A stretch of DNA of 64,000 nt from CALMFG01 sp963674805. GTDB taxonomy: Bacteria; Bacillota; Clostridia; Christensenellales; CALMFG01. The notes beneath the pieces are model-generated. The model was given only the letters and a program-made list of their open reading frames with translations. It ran no database searches and was not told the DNA's origin. Positions 47,130 to 54,740 of this stretch are shown piece after piece. The DNA lies in NCBI GenBank assembly GCA_963674805.2, contig CAXXNY010000021.1, positions 545,029 to 609,028 on the forward strand, given 5' to 3'. Every line of letters begins with the position of its first letter. Positions within the stretch are counted from its first letter, which is position 1. Made by a program: the position numbers and the translations under genes.

Positions 47130-49829
47130 CTAACACGGAATCATCCGGGGCATATCCAGCTTCATAAAATAAAACGGAATAAACAGCAGGGAGAAAAATG
47201 CAACCAACCATTTTGGGGCATTTGATGCCATAGCGTCGGTTTCCGGATTTGGAATCATGTTAGTTCCGCTGATGTCGCTGGTGATTAAATCGATGTCGTT
47301 GGATGCGCCGTTCACCTGAAACTTTAAGTCGATATAATTGGTGCCGGATGAATAGCTGATATCTGCAGTATTGGTTTGGTTATTGACAGCGATACCTTGC
47401 TTACCGGTATTGTTAAAGTTCAGGCTGAACCGGCCGATCTCGTTTCCGCTGCTGTTGCTGACAACCAGCGTATGATGAGTAAAAGGGATACCCTGAAACA
47501 CAAATTCACCGGATGAATTGGTCAGCGTATTGAGCGGATCGGAATAAGTGGTGACACAATAATTGCTCAGCACCATACCGCCGGCATCCACCACCTGCCC
47601 GACGATATCCTTACCCGAAGAACTGAGGCTGACGGCGGTCGCATCCATCACTTCAACGATCATCTTGGTTTGGATAGTGCCGTTGGTCGTATCGTTGGCC
47701 GTGACGGTAATGACGGTCTTGCCCTCGGCATGCGCCGTTAAGACACCGCCGGTGATGGTCGCCACGGTTGTATTAGAACTGGTCCAACTGACAGTTTTAT
47801 CAACTGCGGCCGCAGGATAGATGGTATACGGACAAATGGAAGCAATATTGCCCGATGTCCCGTCCTTAACAGATTTATAAGCATAATCAAACTCAATGTC
47901 TGTGACACCGCTGCCATCGGGCGCATCCCACTTGGCGTAGAGGACGGTATCATGGGTGACCTGACAGCTGTTAAAATTCCACAGCGTATCCGTATATGTG
48001 CCGGAGGTGGTATACCACCCGCCAAAGTAGAAGCCCGTCTTGGACGGGTCATTCGGTCTGGAAGCATATCCGTTGAAAGCCACGTCCTGGCTGGCGACAG
48101 CAGAACCGCCCTGAGAATTAAAGGTTACCGTATAGGTGGCCGATGGGTTGGAATCCCAGTAGGCATAAATTGAGGTGTTAATGCCGATATCCCAGGGGTG
48201 TGCGCTGGTCATATCGGCGTTGTAGTACTTGGTGCCCTGACCATATGGTAAAGCGTAATATCCGGCAAAACTGAATCCAGTCTTGGACGGTGCGGACGCG
48301 GCTGGCATGTCAAAACTGAACGTTGCGATGACGCTGTCATCGCCGCCCGATCCGTACTGCTTATCAAAAGTGACCGTATACGGCGACGCTGTCCAGCTGG
48401 CATATAGCGTGGTCGTGCCTGGTGTATCCCAGTTTCTTGCACTGGACATATCGGCGTTATAATACTGTGTACCGCCGCCATCCGGCGCGGAATAATAACC
48501 TTCAAAAGCGTAGCCGGCTTTAGAGGGTGCTACAGCAGACGGCGCGGGCTCATTTAAATAGGCGATAACAGAATCAGTGCCGCCGGTACCGCCATCTTTA
48601 TCAAAGGTTATGATGGCGTTGGGTAAGTAGTATACACGGCCGCAGTCGCCGCTCTCTAGAAAGGCGCCAACGGCGATATGATTTTCGCTTAAGGCAACGG
48701 ATTTCCCGAATCCTGCGCTTGCTTCACCGTTATTCTCATAAAACATGATTTCGGAATCGGCAATATTGGCGGCGGAAAGATCAAAAAGGTAGGCTTTACC
48801 ATTTCCTCCACTGCTCACCTCGGGTTCACCGATCAGGATATTATCTCCCGATATAGCAACCGAAGTGCCAAAATGATCTTCTGTATGGGTATCGCTTCCG
48901 AAAATTTTTGTTTCTGTGCCTGCTGATAAATCATAGATATACGCAGCTCCGGCATCATCGCCCAGTTCACCATTATTGGGAACACCGACAACGAGCGTAT
49001 CTTGGGCTAAAGCAATCGAGGAACCGAAAAATTCATTGGAATTGCCATCACCTGCAAATATTTTTATCTGCGAACCGCGGATATCACTTGCTTCAAGATC
49101 ATAAAGGTAGACGGCACCGGTAGGCCAACCGTTTCTTCCTGGTGCCCTTGTCGCACCAACAACAAGCGTGCTCCCGGATATAGCGAGAGAAGCGCCAAAC
49201 ATACCGCCGGAATCGGTAGGGCTAATGATGGTTTCAGAATTTTGGATATCTGAAGCGCTTAAGTCATAAAGGTAAACGACCCCTTTGAATGCAAGGGTGC
49301 CTGGCGCACCGACAGCCAGAATATTACCTGAAAGGGCAACAGAATATGCATAATGGTCATTGAACGTGCCTGAATTGGCATAGACCATGATTTCTGAGCC
49401 AGTGATATCATCTGCGGTTACGTCATAGACGTAGGCGGTGCCGTTTAAATCGCCGCTAACATTTTCGCCGTTTGGGGCACCGACCGCGACGCGATGGCCG
49501 GATGCAGCAACTGCGAATCCAAAGAAGCTGGCAGTACGGGTGTTGCTGCCAAAGAGTTTTTTTCTCGAATCGGTGATATCAGACGCGGACATATCAAAAA
49601 GATACACGGCGCCGGCATGACTGCCTTTTTCTTCGTCAGAAGCAGCAGAAACAATCAGTGTGTCTCCCGAAAAAGCAACGTTTGCGCCAAAATAGGGATA
49701 ATCAGTGGAAGTGTCAGCCTCGACTGTGTCTGAAAGCGGTTGGCTGCTTATGGCAAAAGCATCGCTTGGCAAAAACAACACAACGAAAACACATATAAGG
49801 ATCAATAGTGACCGTTTCTTTTTCATCAT
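47130..49829 (-). CDS. Sortase-B-anchored surface protein with seven-bladed propeller, InlB repeats and BIG2 domain
   Basis: 899 residues. Signal peptide 1-28. Seven FG-GAP-like repeats (about 45-420), each with a core such as FFGFAVAASGHRVAVGAPN, should form one beta-propeller. Three InlB/Flg_new repeats (about 430-640; SKTGFYFGGWYTT) precede a BIG2 domain (VSWTSSNTTVATITGG). A Cna-B/carboxypeptidase-regulatory stalk (GKDIVGQVVDAGGMVLSNY) comes next. The C-terminus has the motif NPETD at 861-865, then a hydrophobic stretch WLVAFFSLLFIPFYFMK and a very short tail. This fits a class B sorting signal for the sortase encoded next. GGGGAG lies before the two start Met codons. A TTGACA promoter with LytTR-like repeats lies upstream. 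Confidence 0.85.
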   Translation of the reverse strand: MMKKKRSLLILICVFVVLFLPSDAFAISSQPLSDTVEADTSTDYPYFGANVAFSGDTLIVSAASDEEKGSHAGAVYLFDMSASDITDSRKKLFGSNTRTASFFGFAVAASGHRVAVGAPNGENVSGDLNGTAYVYDVTADDITGSEIMVYANSGTFNDHYAYSVALSGNILAVGAPGTLAFKGVVYLYDLSASDIQNSETIISPTDSGGMFGASLAISGSTLVVGATRAPGRNGWPTGAVYLYDLEASDIRGSQIKIFAGDGNSNEFFGSSIALAQDTLVVGVPNNGELGDDAGAAYIYDLSAGTETKIFGSDTHTEDHFGTSVAISGDNILIGEPEVSSGGNGKAYLFDLSAANIADSEIMFYENNGEASAGFGKSVALSENHIAVGAFLESGDCGRVYYLPNAIITFDKDGGTGGTDSVIAYLNEPAPSAVAPSKAGYAFEGYYSAPDGGGTQYYNADMSSARNWDTPGTTTLYASWTASPYTVTFDKQYGSGGDDSVIATFSFDMPAASAPSKTGFSFAGYYALPYGQGTKYYNADMTSAHPWDIGINTSIYAYWDSNPSATYTVTFNSQGGSAVASQDVAFNGYASRPNDPSKTGFYFGGWYTTSGTYTDTLWNFNSCQVTHDTVLYAKWDAPDGSGVTDIEFDYAYKSVKDGTSGNIASICPYTIYPAAAVDKTVSWTSSNTTVATITGGVLTAHAEGKTVITVTANDTTNGTIQTKMIVEVMDATAVSLSSSGKDIVGQVVDAGGMVLSNYCVTTYSDPLNTLTNSSGEFVFQGIPFTHHTLVVSNSSGNEIGRFSLNFNNTGKQGIAVNNQTNTADISYSSGTNYIDLKFQVNGASNDIDLITSDISGTNMIPNPETDAMASNAPKWLVAFFSLLFIPFYFMKLDMPRMIPC

Positions 49830-49867
49830 TCAGGCTCCCCGAAAGAATATAAGGTTTATTTATAATC

Positions 49868-49897
49868 AAAATATCGAATAACGCGTTAAATTGTCAA
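49868..49897 (-). promoter_or_regulatory. Promoter of the leftward surface-protein/sortase operon
   Basis: On the minus strand: TTGACA at 49897-49892, 18-bp spacer, TATTTT at 49873-49868. The weak -10 box is what one expects of an activator-dependent promoter. The repeat pair at 49909-49939 ends 11 bp upstream of the -35 box. Confidence 0.6.
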
Positions 49898-49908
49898 ACC
49901 GGTTTAAA

Positions 49909-49939
49909 TAAACGGCAGGTTTTGAGGGGTAAACGGCAG
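49909..49939 (-). promoter_or_regulatory. Direct-repeat pair, candidate LytTR site for the leftward operon
   Basis: TAAACGGCAG occurs exactly at 49909-49918 and 49930-49939, a 21-bp period (two helical turns). Read on the minus strand the core is CCGTTTA, agreeing with the known LytTR half-site pattern (a GTT core followed by A, with paired repeats about 21 bp apart). Confidence 0.65.
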
Positions 49940-50011
49940 AAGGCCTGATTTTAGCAGGATTTTCGGTGTAAGTTCTTCGGTGGGAGTGATATTCAACATA
50001 GCACATTATTG

Positions 50012-50041
50012 ACCGGTTAACGGGCGATACCGACCGTTTAA
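50012..50041 (+). promoter_or_regulatory. Direct-repeat pair, candidate LytTR site for the kinase/regulator operon
   Basis: ACCGGTTAA at 50012-50020 and ACCGTTTAA at 50033-50041, again a 21-bp period, in the opposite orientation to the pair at 49909-49939. The core CCGTTTA ends 11 bp before TTGACA at 50052, the same distance as on the other side. Confidence 0.65.
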
Positions 50042-50051
50042 TCCACTTAAG

Positions 50052-50080
50052 TTGACACACAGACACTTCCATGTGAAAAT
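50052..50080 (+). promoter_or_regulatory. Promoter of the LytS/LytTR operon
   Basis: TTGACA at 50052-50057, 17-bp spacer, GAAAAT at 50075-50080 as a weak -10. The implied start of transcription (about 50087) lies after the possible TTG start at 50080, which favours ATG 50101 as the translation start. Confidence 0.5.
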
Positions 50081-50100
50081 TGAATATATTATCTTATGAG

Positions 50101-51381
50101 ATGAGTTTTTCTGCGATGGCAATTGATTATTTTGACGTCTTTTTAACCGGCGCATTTGCGATTATATTCCTGTATTTTTTAACCCTTTACCTTTTCAGTC
50201 CCGCTGAAAAGTACTATTTATATTTCGCAATCACTTGTCTTGTGGAAGTGATTCGGATTCCGGTGCTGAATATCCCGTTCGATGAGGTTACAAACCCGGT
50301 CTATCGCCTATTGATACAGAACTTCAGCTGTCTGACGTTTATTTGGCTGCCTTACCTTTATACGATGGTTGCCCATTCACTGTTCGACGGGATTGCCGGT
50401 AAAATTGAACGCGGACTGCTGTTGGGCTGTCAACTCACCATGAGCCTTGTGATTATTATCAGCTTCCTTTCCGGCCATTTATATCCGCGCTTTTTTGACT
50501 ATATCATCATCGCAGTAGCCGCTTATGCGACATATGTGTTTACGGCAGCGCTGATCAGGCGGATGGAATTTTCTGTGGTGATGTTCATTACAAATTTGGT
50601 TGTGGTCTCTACGGTTGTTTATGACGTTTTACTGGGTTCGCAAGTCATCATATCCCGTTTTGGGGAGTTGAACCCCTATGTGCTGTTCGGCTATTTATAT
50701 CTGGTTTCGGTGATTCTTGCGAAAAAACACAGCCTTATTAGCGAAGCGCATTTTAAATCTCAACTTAGGTTTTTGCATGCGCAGATTGAGCCTCATTTTT
50801 TGTATAACACCATCAGCACCATACGGGCGTGCTGCCGGACGGATGCGGAGAAGTCGCGGGAGCTGCTGGATCATTTTTCCGTGTATCTTCGGGGCAAGTT
50901 TAAAAACGGGGAAGAGCTGTTGACGCCGATTGAGGATGAAATTGAGTTGGTTAAGGCGTATCTTGCGATTGAACAGGTACGGTTTGACGACCGGTTGACC
51001 GTCGAATATGATATTGATGAAAACTGCGACGTTTTGGTGCCGTGTCTGATTATTCAGCCGATTGTTGAAAATGCGGTCAAGCATGGTTTATATCCCAAGA
51101 AAGACGGCGGAATAATTAAAATCCGTGTTAAAAGGAACAACCAAAATATTGTAATTTCCGTTTCGGATAATGGTATCGGCATGAAGGAAGGCCGCTTTAC
51201 TGAGGTGCTGAACCAGACGGACACCGGAATTGGAATCAGCAATACAAACGAACGCCTGAAACAGCATTTTGGTACCGAAATTGAAATGCAGCGTACTCCG
51301 GGCGGCGGAACGACTGCGATTATCACAATCCCGGTGAAAAAGACACCGGGACGCAACGGAAAGAGAGGTAACCGAGGATGA
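50101..51381 (+). CDS. LytS-like sensor histidine kinase with multi-helix membrane sensor
   Basis: 426 residues from ATG 50101; TTG 50080 would add seven. About seven membrane helices fill the first 210 residues with no large extracellular domain. Then AQIEPHFLYNTISTIRACCR carries the phosphoacceptor His (about 232). The ATPase domain has IIQPIVENAVKHGLYPKKDG (N box), SDNGIGM (G1) and GIGISNTNERLKQHFG (G2). This is the class of kinases paired with LytTR regulators, and the next gene starts with a 4-bp overlap. The stimulus could be membrane or cell-wall state or a small hydrophobic signal; nothing in the sequence decides. Confidence 0.88.
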   Translation: MSFSAMAIDYFDVFLTGAFAIIFLYFLTLYLFSPAEKYYLYFAITCLVEVIRIPVLNIPFDEVTNPVYRLLIQNFSCLTFIWLPYLYTMVAHSLFDGIAGKIERGLLLGCQLTMSLVIIISFLSGHLYPRFFDYIIIAVAAYATYVFTAALIRRMEFSVVMFITNLVVVSTVVYDVLLGSQVIISRFGELNPYVLFGYLYLVSVILAKKHSLISEAHFKSQLRFLHAQIEPHFLYNTISTIRACCRTDAEKSRELLDHFSVYLRGKFKNGEELLTPIEDEIELVKAYLAIEQVRFDDRLTVEYDIDENCDVLVPCLIIQPIVENAVKHGLYPKKDGGIIKIRVKRNNQNIVISVSDNGIGMKEGRFTEVLNQTDTGIGISNTNERLKQHFGTEIEMQRTPGGGTTAIITIPVKKTPGRNGKRGNRG

Positions 51382-52130
51382 TTAGATGCATCGTAGTCGA
51401 TGATGAACAACTGATACTGGGTGAACTGGTTGATTTCTTAAAGGAATGCGATGTTGATATTGCCGGCGCATACCAGGATCCGCGGACAGCCCTTGATGAA
51501 ATCGGAGAGACCAAACCGGACGTTGCTTTTCTGGATATTGAGATGCCGGGAATGAACGGTATTGAACTGGCGAAGAAAATGCAGGAACGTAACACGGATA
51601 TCCATATTGTTTTTATTACGGCCTACAAAGAATATGCGGTAAAGGCCTTCGGCGTCAGCGCCATACACTACCTGCTAAAACCGGTGGACGAAAGCGGCAT
51701 AAAAGAAGCCATTGACCGTGTAACGAAAACGAAGCTGATGGAACGAGACCTTGGAACGGTTCAGTCTGTTTCTATGGTCAAAAACAGCACTGGGGTCGCG
51801 GACCGGATCAGCCTGAATGATAGAAACGAGATTGTGGTGATTAGACTGTCAGAGATTCTATACTTTACATCAAACGACGGTATTACCTCGGTCGTGACAA
51901 AGAAGGGGGAGTATAAAACCAGAAAGAACCTGAGTTTCTGGGAAGCACAATTAAAAGGGCTGGATTTTATCCGATGCCATAAAGCCTTTATTGTCAATGC
52001 GAATTATATCTATAAATTGAAACATATCCTGGGTGAATATAAAGAGTTACAGCTTAATTACTGCGATGTCAGGATACCCATCAGCCGCCGGAAAACGCGT
52101 GATGTAAAAGCGTGGCTCGGCGTGCAGTAG
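51378..52130 (+). CDS. LytTR-family response regulator
   Basis: 250 residues. Receiver domain 1-120 with VVDDEQ, phosphoacceptor Asp53 in AFLDIEMPGMNG, and YLLKPV. The C-terminal LytTR DNA-binding domain (about 138-250) contains VIRLSEILYFTSNDG, FIRCHKAFIVNANYIYKL and IPISRRKTRDVKAWL, all standard for the family. LytTR domains bind paired short repeats about two helical turns apart, which is what the divergent control region 49.9-50.05 kb contains. It is therefore expected to control both its own operon and the leftward surface-protein/sortase operon, and through readthrough the rightward pair. Confidence 0.92.
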   Translation: MIRCIVVDDEQLILGELVDFLKECDVDIAGAYQDPRTALDEIGETKPDVAFLDIEMPGMNGIELAKKMQERNTDIHIVFITAYKEYAVKAFGVSAIHYLLKPVDESGIKEAIDRVTKTKLMERDLGTVQSVSMVKNSTGVADRISLNDRNEIVVIRLSEILYFTSNDGITSVVTKKGEYKTRKNLSFWEAQLKGLDFIRCHKAFIVNANYIYKLKHILGEYKELQLNYCDVRIPISRRKTRDVKAWLGVQ

Positions 52131-52301
52131 TTAAACTATCACCTAAGCGGGGCAAACGAGCCGCGTTTGGCGTTCCGATGCGATATCGATATTGCCAGAA
52201 CTTCGGCTGACGGACAAAGATGGTCTTACGGTCGACGGGCATAAAGAAAGACCGCTTCAGATTAAAAAAACTAAAAAGGAAACGAAAATGAGGAGAAAAG
52301 G

Positions 52302-53234
52302 ATGAAAACGAAAATTACGATAGTGATTGCAGCTATTTTGGCGATCATGCTGACGCCAATGATTGCGCTGGCAGACAGCTATGATTTCGCGACGAAGACG
52401 GTCGTCATTGATACCGCGCCGACGGTATCATTAGATGACTCGGTAAATGCCGTGCTTAGCGGTGGGGATAGGAGAAGCGATGTTCGCAAGCTGATTATAA
52501 CGGATACAGTGACCTATACGTTTACTAGCTCTGACAGGTCCGATCTCGGGTATAGATTTAGTGGATTAACGGATATAGATATTGCCGACACCGTATCGGT
52601 TGGCGATCTTGGGCCTTGGTTTCTTAGGGGAAGTACTAGCATTGTTAATGTTAAGATGCCGGGTGATGTTGGTGAGGCATCATTCGAAGGTTGTACTTCG
52701 TTGGAAAGTGTTAGTCTGTCGGAAGATACCACAATCGGCAGGGAAATGTTCCTTTACTGTACCAGATTAACAAGCGTCAGCCTGCCGGTAGCTGAAAGCT
52801 TTTTTGATAGGGTGTTTATACAATGCGACAGTTTAAGAACCATCAGTCTGCCTTCTGCAAAGACATTTAGAGAGTATACGTTTGCCGAATGTGACTTACT
52901 GGAAAGTGTCAGCCTTCCCTCTGCTACAGACCTGGGAGAGCGCATGTTCTATGATTGCGCTGGGCCTATTGAATTGACTCTGGGCAGCACAGTTCCAGCA
53001 ATAACAAATAGTAATATTGCATATCCGCCCGGGTCAGTGCTGTATGTACCCGCAGCCGCTTATACGGCATATGATACTGACCCGGCTGATACGGTCAGCG
53101 GGGGCAGTGATGACCACTGGTTTGGTTGGCCGCTGGCAGTCATACCGGTGGCGGCTCAACAGGTCGCTAACCCGCAAACCGGTGAACCTTCATGGATGAA
53201 CGGCGCCGTTGACTGGCTGAAACGTTTCTTCTAA
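52302..53234 (+). CDS. Secreted leucine-rich (BspA-type) protein with NPQTG motif but no hydrophobic tail
   Basis: 310 residues. GAGGAGAAAAGG precedes the ATG. Signal peptide 1-24. After an N-terminal segment shared with the protein at 59.7 kb (YDFATKTVVIDTAPTVS), residues about 85-235 hold LRR_5 repeats of about 23 residues, for example CTRLTSVSLPVAESFFDRVF. The C-terminus reads NPQTGEPSWMNGAVDWLKRFF: a good class B sorting motif, but only 16 residues follow and they lack the usual membrane-spanning stretch. Either the tail suffices, or the gene lost its 3' end. The sortase gene 79 bp downstream is the obvious partner. Confidence 0.8.
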   Translation: MKTKITIVIAAILAIMLTPMIALADSYDFATKTVVIDTAPTVSLDDSVNAVLSGGDRRSDVRKLIITDTVTYTFTSSDRSDLGYRFSGLTDIDIADTVSVGDLGPWFLRGSTSIVNVKMPGDVGEASFEGCTSLESVSLSEDTTIGREMFLYCTRLTSVSLPVAESFFDRVFIQCDSLRTISLPSAKTFREYTFAECDLLESVSLPSATDLGERMFYDCAGPIELTLGSTVPAITNSNIAYPPGSVLYVPAAAYTAYDTDPADTVSGGSDDHWFGWPLAVIPVAAQQVANPQTGEPSWMNGAVDWLKRFF

Positions 53235-53313
53235 ATAGAATTGATGTATAACTGATAATCCATGCCGGTCCAGATATCATCATGCCGGCATTTTATTTTG
53301 GGAAAAAAGAAAG

Positions 53314-54093
53314 ATGAAGAAAAAGAAAAAATCAAGAAGGACAAGAGAAAAAGAAATAAAACTCATCGGATTGGCGGTTTTGGTATGTATGCTCGCAGGC
53401 TTAAGCTATGCCGTGTATCGCATCAGCGAATGTCCTGCGCCAAAAAGTTTTCAGATTGACGGAGAAGCAACGCCCAGACCTGTGCCTGAAGAACAGATAG
53501 TAAAAGCCGAGGAACCCACGGATATTGTGACTGAGATGCTTGCGCATATCCAGCCCTTTTATGTTCAGAACCCCGATACGGTGGGGTATATCAGAATTGG
53601 GGATTCGGCCATTGATTATCCGGTGGTATTCAGCGGCGACAACGAATATTATATAACCCATACCTTTGAGAAAACGGAATCCAAAGAAGGCGCAATCTTC
53701 ATGGACTTCCGCTGTGATTATATGGACTTCGCTAAGACACGGAACGTCATTCTATATGGTCACCGTATGAAAGACGGCAGCATGTTTAAAGGCCTGACCG
53801 ATTATTTAGATAAAGACTTTTATGAGCAAAACCGGACTATTCGTTTTGATACCCTGTATAAGGAATATGAATGGGAGGTTTTTGCGGTATTCGAAACACA
53901 TGTTGATTTTTATTATATTGAGACTGAGTTTGGAAGCAATGAGGAGTGGATGGCATTCATGAAATCCTGTTATCAGCGATCGAAGTATCAGGAAGAAACT
54001 ACCTTTTATCCGACGGATATCGTGTTGACGCTTTCGACATGTGGGTTGGCGAAAAACAAACGATTTGTTGTGATGGCGAGGCTGAAAAACTAA
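53314..54093 (+). CDS. Class B sortase (second copy)
   Basis: 259 residues with a very basic start (MKKKKKSRRTREKE), one membrane anchor at about 17-36 and an external SrtB domain. His150 in ILYGHRMKDG, Cys243 in TLSTC and Arg250 are in place. Long stretches are nearly the same as in the sortase at 46.3 kb (GAIFMDFRCDYMDFAKTRN against GAIFMDYRCDIDDFPKTRN), so the two are paralogues from duplication. It follows the NPQTG protein and ends the rightward operon, with a terminator at 54189-54218. Having one sortase per substrate suggests dedicated pairs. Confidence 0.9.
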   Translation: MKKKKKSRRTREKEIKLIGLAVLVCMLAGLSYAVYRISECPAPKSFQIDGEATPRPVPEEQIVKAEEPTDIVTEMLAHIQPFYVQNPDTVGYIRIGDSAIDYPVVFSGDNEYYITHTFEKTESKEGAIFMDFRCDYMDFAKTRNVILYGHRMKDGSMFKGLTDYLDKDFYEQNRTIRFDTLYKEYEWEVFAVFETHVDFYYIETEFGSNEEWMAFMKSCYQRSKYQEETTFYPTDIVLTLSTCGLAKNKRFVVMARLKN

Positions 54094-54188
54094 TGCTCAT
54101 CAATCAGCAAATAGAATATCCTATACCAAGCCTATTGTTTCAATAATGCGTATAACCTCATGAGCTTAAATCCCCTTAAATAAAAAAG

Positions 54189-54218
54189 AAAGCACTCACT
54201 AGAAGCGAGTGCTTTTTT
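54189..54218 (+). terminator. Intrinsic terminator after the second sortase
   Basis: AAAGCACTC (54189-54197) pairs with GAGTGCTTT (54207-54215), followed by T. Confidence 0.85.
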
Positions 54219-54296
54219 ACGTGGCGGAGAAGTCCGACACGAACTAAGGCACAATAATTCATACCATATATTGTGGTTTTGGTGGGGTATAGCATA
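54214..54296. repeat. Diverged repeat unit, left copy
   Basis: TTTTTACGTGGCGGAGAAG at 54214-54232 recurs with one change at 56953-56971. The following GTCCGAC, TACCAT and GGGGTATAGCATA elements (to 54296) recur in the same order at 57139-57199. TGGCGGAGAAG also resembles the reverse complement of a tRNA-Ser 3' end with CCA. The two copies enclose the PEP carboxykinase gene. Confidence 0.55.
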
Positions 54297-54340
54297 AAGA
54301 TAAAAAATCTTTAATTAAGCGCATACTAAATTAAAAAAAG

Positions 54341-54525
54341 TGAGCTTTTTGGACTTCCCCTATAATATTGAACCCAAGATAAGATAATAATACAATCTTT
54401 TGAAGGGTAAAAAAATGGGCAGAAGAACATTTAGTAAAGAATATAAACTTCAAACCATCAAGCAGGTTACGGAGCAAAGCAGCAAAAATTCGAGCGGATC
54501 AGCAAAAATCCAAGCTGATCTTTGA
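54341..54525 (+). mobile_element. Remnant of an IS3-family element (start of orfA)
   Basis: A 36-codon frame from ATG 54415 to 54525 begins MGRRTFSKEYKLQTIKQVTE, the typical opening of an IS3-family OrfA HTH, then turns into SSGSAKIQADL and stops. The 75 bp before it (from TGAGC at 54341) could be the left end and promoter of the IS. No orfB and no right end are visible. It is unrelated in sequence to the IS at 61.7 kb. Confidence 0.55.
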
Positions 54526-54550
54526 TATTAGTTTATTACTCAGATTTTTT

Positions 54551-54579
54551 TTGCACCAGCGCCGAATTTCGGTTATAAT
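54551..54579 (+). promoter_or_regulatory. Promoter of the PEP carboxykinase gene
   Basis: TTGCAC at 54551-54556, 17-bp spacer, TATAAT at 54574-54579. Predicted start near 54586 gives a leader of about 155 nt before the ATG at 54741. Confidence 0.65.
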
Positions 54580-54622
54580 AAATTAAAGGATATACAAGGA
54601 CAAACGGCGAATATAGATAATG

Positions 54623-54655
54623 AAGGTAAGGTTGACTATTTACCTTAATTTTTTA
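54623..54655 (+). promoter_or_regulatory. Terminator-like hairpin in the PEP carboxykinase leader
   Basis: AAGGTAA (54623-54629) pairs with TTACCTT (54640-54646) and is followed by AATTTTTTAG. It lies between the predicted promoter and the start codon, the arrangement of a transcription attenuator. No known riboswitch core is recognised. Confidence 0.45.
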
Positions 54656-54740
54656 GTTCTATATAAGTATGCATTTAATCCAAAGTGCAAGGCTTTGGTT
54701 AAAAATGATTATAAAAATGTGAAAATAAAGGAGACTTAAA

